NCBI GenBank assembly: GCA_946553045.1
Contig: CAMNRO010000029.1
Span: forward strand, 1-33,704
From: an uncultured Porphyromonadaceae bacterium
GTDB taxonomy: Bacteria > Bacteroidota > Bacteroidia > Bacteroidales > Muribaculaceae
Direction of reading: 5' to 3'
DNA length: 33,704 nt
A program made the translations under genes and the position numbers. Below, piece after piece: positions 30,764 through 33,704 of the stretch. Under the pieces are notes generated by a model that saw only the letters and a program-made list of their open reading frames with translations, was not told where the DNA came from and did not search any database. Position 1 is the stretch's first letter. Each line of letters opens with the position of its first letter.

Positions 30764-32800
30764 ATGGACATAAAAACATTGAACCGTGCAGCCGACAATA
30801 TCCGTATTCTGGCTGCATCCATGGTCGAGAAAGCTAAATCCGGCCATCCCGGCGGCGCTATGGGCGGCGCTGATTTCGTGAACGTTCTGTTCTCGCAGTT
30901 TCTCGTCACCGATCCCGACGACGCAACCTGGTTCGCCCGCGACCGCTTCTTCCTCGACCCCGGCCATATGTCGCCGATGCTCTACTCTGTGCTCGCTCTC
31001 GCCGGACACTATACCCTCGACGAACTCCAGCAGTTCCGCCAGTGGGGTTCGGTGACTCCAGGTCACCCCGAGCTCGACCCCGAACGCGGCGTTGAAAATA
31101 CCTCTGGCCCTCTCGGCCAGGGTCATACCATGGCTGTTGGCTGCGCCATCGCCGAACGCTTCCTCGAAGCTCGTTTCGGTCAGGCTGTGGCCCACAAGAC
31201 CTATGCCTTCATTTCCGACGGCGGTATCCAGGAGGAGATTTCGCAGGGCGCAGGCCGTATCGCCGGCTACCTCGGTCTTTCGAACCTCATCATGTTCTAC
31301 GACTGCAACGGCGTGCAGCTCTCCACTATGGTCGACGACGTTGACCGCGAGGATTATGCCGCTAAATACCGCGCATGGCACTGGAACGTGCTCGAAGTGA
31401 ACGGCAACGACCCCGTCGAAATCGCCGACGCTATCGTCAAGGCTCAGGCCGAGACCAAGAAACCGACTCTCATCATCGGCCGCACCGTGATGGGCAAGGG
31501 AGCTGTCAAGGCCGACGGCGAATGCTTCGAAGGCCAGTGCTCGACCCACGGCCAGCCCCTTAGCAAGAGCGGTGCCGACTATGCCGCGACTGTGGCCAAC
31601 CTCGGCGGCGACCCCGAAAATCCCTGGAAGATATTCCCCGAAGCAGCCGAACTCTACGAGGCTCGCCGCGCAGCTCTCCGCCAGATTGTGGCCGAACGCC
31701 GTGCCGCCTTCAAGGCATGGGCCGACGCCAACCCCGCCAAGGCAATCGAGCTCAAGGGCTATCTCGAAGGTGTGCTCCCCGAAATAGACTACACCGCCAT
31801 CGTGCATAAGGCCGACACCTCCACCCGCCAGGCTTCTGCCGACGTTCTCTCTGTGCTCGCCGAAAAAGTGGGCAACATGATTGTGTCCTCCGCCGACCTC
31901 GCTAACTCCGACAAGACCGACGGCTTCCTCAAGAAGACCCACGCCTTCACTGCCGACGATTTCACCGGCGCATTCTTCCAGGCCGGCGTCGCTGAGCTCA
32001 CAATGGCTTCTATCATGAACGGTATCGCTCTCCACGGCGGTGTCATCGGCGCTTGCGGCACATTCTTCGTCTTCTCCGACTATATGAAGCCCGCTGTCCG
32101 CATGGCAGCCCTTATGGAGCTTCCCGTGAAGTATATCTGGACGCACGACGCATTCCGCGTAGGCGAAGACGGCCCCACCCACGAGCCTATCGAGCAGGAA
32201 GCCCAGCTGCGCCTGATGGAACAGATTTCCAACTTCAGCGGCAAGCCCTCAATGCTGGTGCTCCGTCCCGCCGACGCCGCCGAGACCTCCGTATGCTACA
32301 AGATGGCTATGGAAAACAAGGAGACGCCCACCGCTCTCATTCTTTCGCGTCAGGACATCAAGGACCTCCCCGCACCCGAAGGCACAAGCCGTCAGCAGGC
32401 CGCTCTCGCAGCCGAAAAGGGCGGTTACACGGTAGTGGCTCCCGCCGGAACTCCCGATGTTGTCATGGTTGCCAACGGCTCTGAAGTGTCGCTGCTCTGC
32501 GAAGTAGCTGTGCTTCTTGAGGCAGAAGGCATCAAGGCCGCTGTAGTGTCTATGCCCTCGTCGGGTCTCTTCAACCGTCAGCCCGAGGCATACCGCGACT
32601 CCGTTCTGCCCGCAGGCGTGCCCCAGTTCGGCCTCACCGCCGGTCTGCCCACCGCACTGATGACCATCAAGGGCTTCAACGGCGAAATCTTCGGCATGGA
32701 ACGCTTCGGTGCATCAGCCCCCTACAAGATTCTCGACGAAAAATTCGGCTTCACCGCTCCGCAGGTTCTCGACCGCGTGCGCGGCATGCTCGGAAAATAA
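30764..32800 (+). CDS. tkt: Transketolase
   Basis: 678 residues from ATG 30764 (MDIKTLNRAADNIRIL); an in-frame ATG at 30728 would add 12 residues not typical of the family. It transfers two-carbon units between sugar phosphates in the pentose phosphate pathway with thiamine diphosphate. Seen: 'SGHPGGAMGGADF' near residue 27-39, 'GPLGQGHTMAVG' near 115-126, the TPP motif 'DGGIQEEISQGA...' (about 155 onward; GDG is replaced by SDG), the pyrimidine-binding domain with 'TAGVAELTMASI'-like 'QAGVAELTMASIMNGIAL' (about 411-428) and 'THDAFRVGEDGPTHEP' (about 460-475). Length and domain order are complete. Codon choice is rich in C-ending codons, which fits high expression. Confidence 0.96.
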   Translation: MDIKTLNRAADNIRILAASMVEKAKSGHPGGAMGGADFVNVLFSQFLVTDPDDATWFARDRFFLDPGHMSPMLYSVLALAGHYTLDELQQFRQWGSVTPGHPELDPERGVENTSGPLGQGHTMAVGCAIAERFLEARFGQAVAHKTYAFISDGGIQEEISQGAGRIAGYLGLSNLIMFYDCNGVQLSTMVDDVDREDYAAKYRAWHWNVLEVNGNDPVEIADAIVKAQAETKKPTLIIGRTVMGKGAVKADGECFEGQCSTHGQPLSKSGADYAATVANLGGDPENPWKIFPEAAELYEARRAALRQIVAERRAAFKAWADANPAKAIELKGYLEGVLPEIDYTAIVHKADTSTRQASADVLSVLAEKVGNMIVSSADLANSDKTDGFLKKTHAFTADDFTGAFFQAGVAELTMASIMNGIALHGGVIGACGTFFVFSDYMKPAVRMAALMELPVKYIWTHDAFRVGEDGPTHEPIEQEAQLRLMEQISNFSGKPSMLVLRPADAAETSVCYKMAMENKETPTALILSRQDIKDLPAPEGTSRQQAALAAEKGGYTVVAPAGTPDVVMVANGSEVSLLCEVAVLLEAEGIKAAVVSMPSSGLFNRQPEAYRDSVLPAGVPQFGLTAGLPTALMTIKGFNGEIFGMERFGASAPYKILDEKFGFTAPQVLDRVRGMLGK

Positions 32801-32874
32801 GCCGAGAGTGTTAAAATTCGGAGCGCTAATTCAATAAATTTCACATTTGTTGATTGTGAATCAAAAAAATGTTG

Positions 32875-32882
32875 TAATTTAG
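32875..32882 (+). promoter_or_regulatory. Putative -7 box of the outer-membrane protein gene
   Basis: TAATTTAG, one base off TAnnTTTG, followed by CG as in the TIR gene promoter. TTG triplets upstream are at 17 or 22 nt, slightly off the usual distance. The leader would be about 50 nt. Confidence 0.45.
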
Positions 32883-32937
32883 CGCTCTCGAATTTATCGA
32901 TTGCGAACACATTCAATCAATAATCATTATAAACTCT

Positions 32938-33704
32938 ATGAAAAAAGGTACTCTTTTGGCATGTGCGTGCGCTCTTGTGCTTGGTGCCCAGGCAACTGTA
33001 GCTCAGGAGTCTCAGGAGGTTACTTATGTATCCGATCCCGCCCAGGGTCTCCTCATCAACCGCATGCAGGACAACTGGTTCATCACCGCTGAAGGTGGTG
33101 CGAGCTTCTACATCGCCGACAAGTCGATTCATCGCAAGATCGGTGACCGTTTCATGCCCGCAGCCTCGCTCTATGTAGGCAAGCACATCTCACCGGTATT
33201 CGGTCTCCGCGCCGGTTTCAACTGGCTCGGTCTCAAAGGTCTCGCTGAAGGCCCTGACTATATCGGCGCTATGCCTGATCAGATGGTAGGCAACTACTAC
33301 AAGACCAAATACAACGAATTCGGCCTCGTATTCGATGTTATGGTAAACCTCACCAACTGGTGGTGCGGCTACAACCCCAACCGTGTGTACAATGCTACCG
33401 TATATGCCGGTGCAGGTGCTTACTCCACCTTCACAAAGGAATACAAAGGCACAAACGCCGACGGTTGGAAGCACAGAGACAATGCCATCATGACTCTCCG
33501 TGCAGGTCTTATCAACTCGTTCCGTCTTAACAAGCACATCGCCCTCTCGCTCGACCTCCGCTTCAGCGGTCTCGACGGCCTCCAGAACTGTGGTGGCAAG
33601 GGTTGGAACGAAAAGTACGGAAGCCTTCAGGGCTATGTAGGCATTACCTACAACTTCAACAAGACCGACTGGACTGCTCCCGTCGTTCCCGTTTGCCCCG
33701 AACC
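32938..33704 (+). CDS. Outer-membrane beta-barrel protein, probably OmpA-like (partial)
   Basis: The gene begins at ATG 32938 and runs off the window end, so only about 255 residues are visible. The signal peptide is about 1-22 (MKKGTLLACACALVLGAQA). The body is made of alternating beta strands with aromatic girdles: 'NWFITAEGGASFYIADK', 'PAASLYVGKHISPVFGLRAG', 'VFDVMVNLTNWWCGYN', 'IALSLDLRFSGLDG' and 'GSLQGYVGITYNFNK'. The last visible residues 'TAPVVPVCPE' look like the Pro/Cys linker that connects the barrel to a peptidoglycan-binding OmpA domain in Bacteroidetes, but that domain lies outside the window. Likely an abundant structural porin-like protein. Confidence 0.85.
   Translation, partial: MKKGTLLACACALVLGAQATVAQESQEVTYVSDPAQGLLINRMQDNWFITAEGGASFYIADKSIHRKIGDRFMPAASLYVGKHISPVFGLRAGFNWLGLKGLAEGPDYIGAMPDQMVGNYYKTKYNEFGLVFDVMVNLTNWWCGYNPNRVYNATVYAGAGAYSTFTKEYKGTNADGWKHRDNAIMTLRAGLINSFRLNKHIALSLDLRFSGLDGLQNCGGKGWNEKYGSLQGYVGITYNFNKTDWTAPVVPVCPE

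Noticed and set aside
30704..32182. 492-residue minus-strand frame over transketolase
   Set aside because: Shadow of a highly biased coding sequence; no domain.

Overview
The window looks like chromosomal DNA of a gut-type member of the Bacteroidales, probably of the Muribaculaceae; the family placement is an inference. The reasons are: promoters of the Bacteroidetes type (TTG, 19-21 nt, then TAnnTTTG) ahead of many genes; a PorX-type type IX secretion regulator; a BlaR1-like sensor protease fused to a TonB C-terminal domain; GH97 and GH115 glycoside hydrolases; and several exported proteins ending in an 'NLQG...GIYI/GYYI...R' tail. No rRNA, tRNA, CRISPR array, prophage or complete insertion sequence was seen.

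Layout. 75-1904 (-): lipoprotein thioredoxin of the TlpA class. 1905-2216: a very GC-rich 29-bp perfect inverted repeat and a second hairpin. 2217-4142 (-): blaI-blaR1-like regulator pair whose promoter is enclosed by an 18-bp perfect inverted repeat. 4223-4386 (-): 3' stub of a lost glycoside hydrolase gene, followed by a repeat-filled stretch up to 4711. 4712-12722 (-): a tightly packed run transcribed as porX, tsaE, birA, DUF6056 membrane protein, glycosyltransferase, glycosyltransferase, GH97; four successive junctions are ATGA overlaps. 12785-13473 (-): an unknown 178-residue protein and a 51-residue partner. 13552-14382 (-) and 14575-16668 (+): divergent exported proteins (DUF1566/Fibrobacter-paralog type and BspA-type leucine-rich repeat). 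16721-21330 (-): yqeY, serS, rbfA, an FtsX/LolC-type permease, a radical SAM protein and a 5'-truncated four-helix-bundle remnant. 21471-22172 (-): small exported protein. 22336-25041 (+): a large TIR plus Sel1-repeat protein, the most interesting single gene. 25161-27740 (+): GH115 alpha-glucuronidase. 27741-28113: second copy of the repeat/hairpin composite. 28110-29306 (-): sensor histidine kinase that could be the PorY-type partner of PorX. 29442-29657 (-): small winged-helix protein. 30070-32800 (+): exported hypothetical protein and transketolase. 32938-33704 (+): outer-membrane beta-barrel protein cut by the window end.

How it fits together. Two themes recur. One is envelope and glycan work: GH97 and GH115 are exo-acting hydrolases for hemicellulose-like or other branched glycans, the glycosyltransferases and DUF6056 protein probably act on a surface glycan, and the tailed proteins are likely surface or secreted cargo. 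The other is type IX secretion control: PorX is present, a candidate PorY kinase lies 16 kb away, and three proteins carry sorting-domain-like tails. Structures beyond the genes include a 159-nt hairpin element present twice at equal length, embedded in 8-bp-period arrays that reach stop codons; two gene stubs bordered by short repeats; and promoters of porX and the kinase placed so close to the start codon that leaderless or nearly leaderless mRNAs are predicted.
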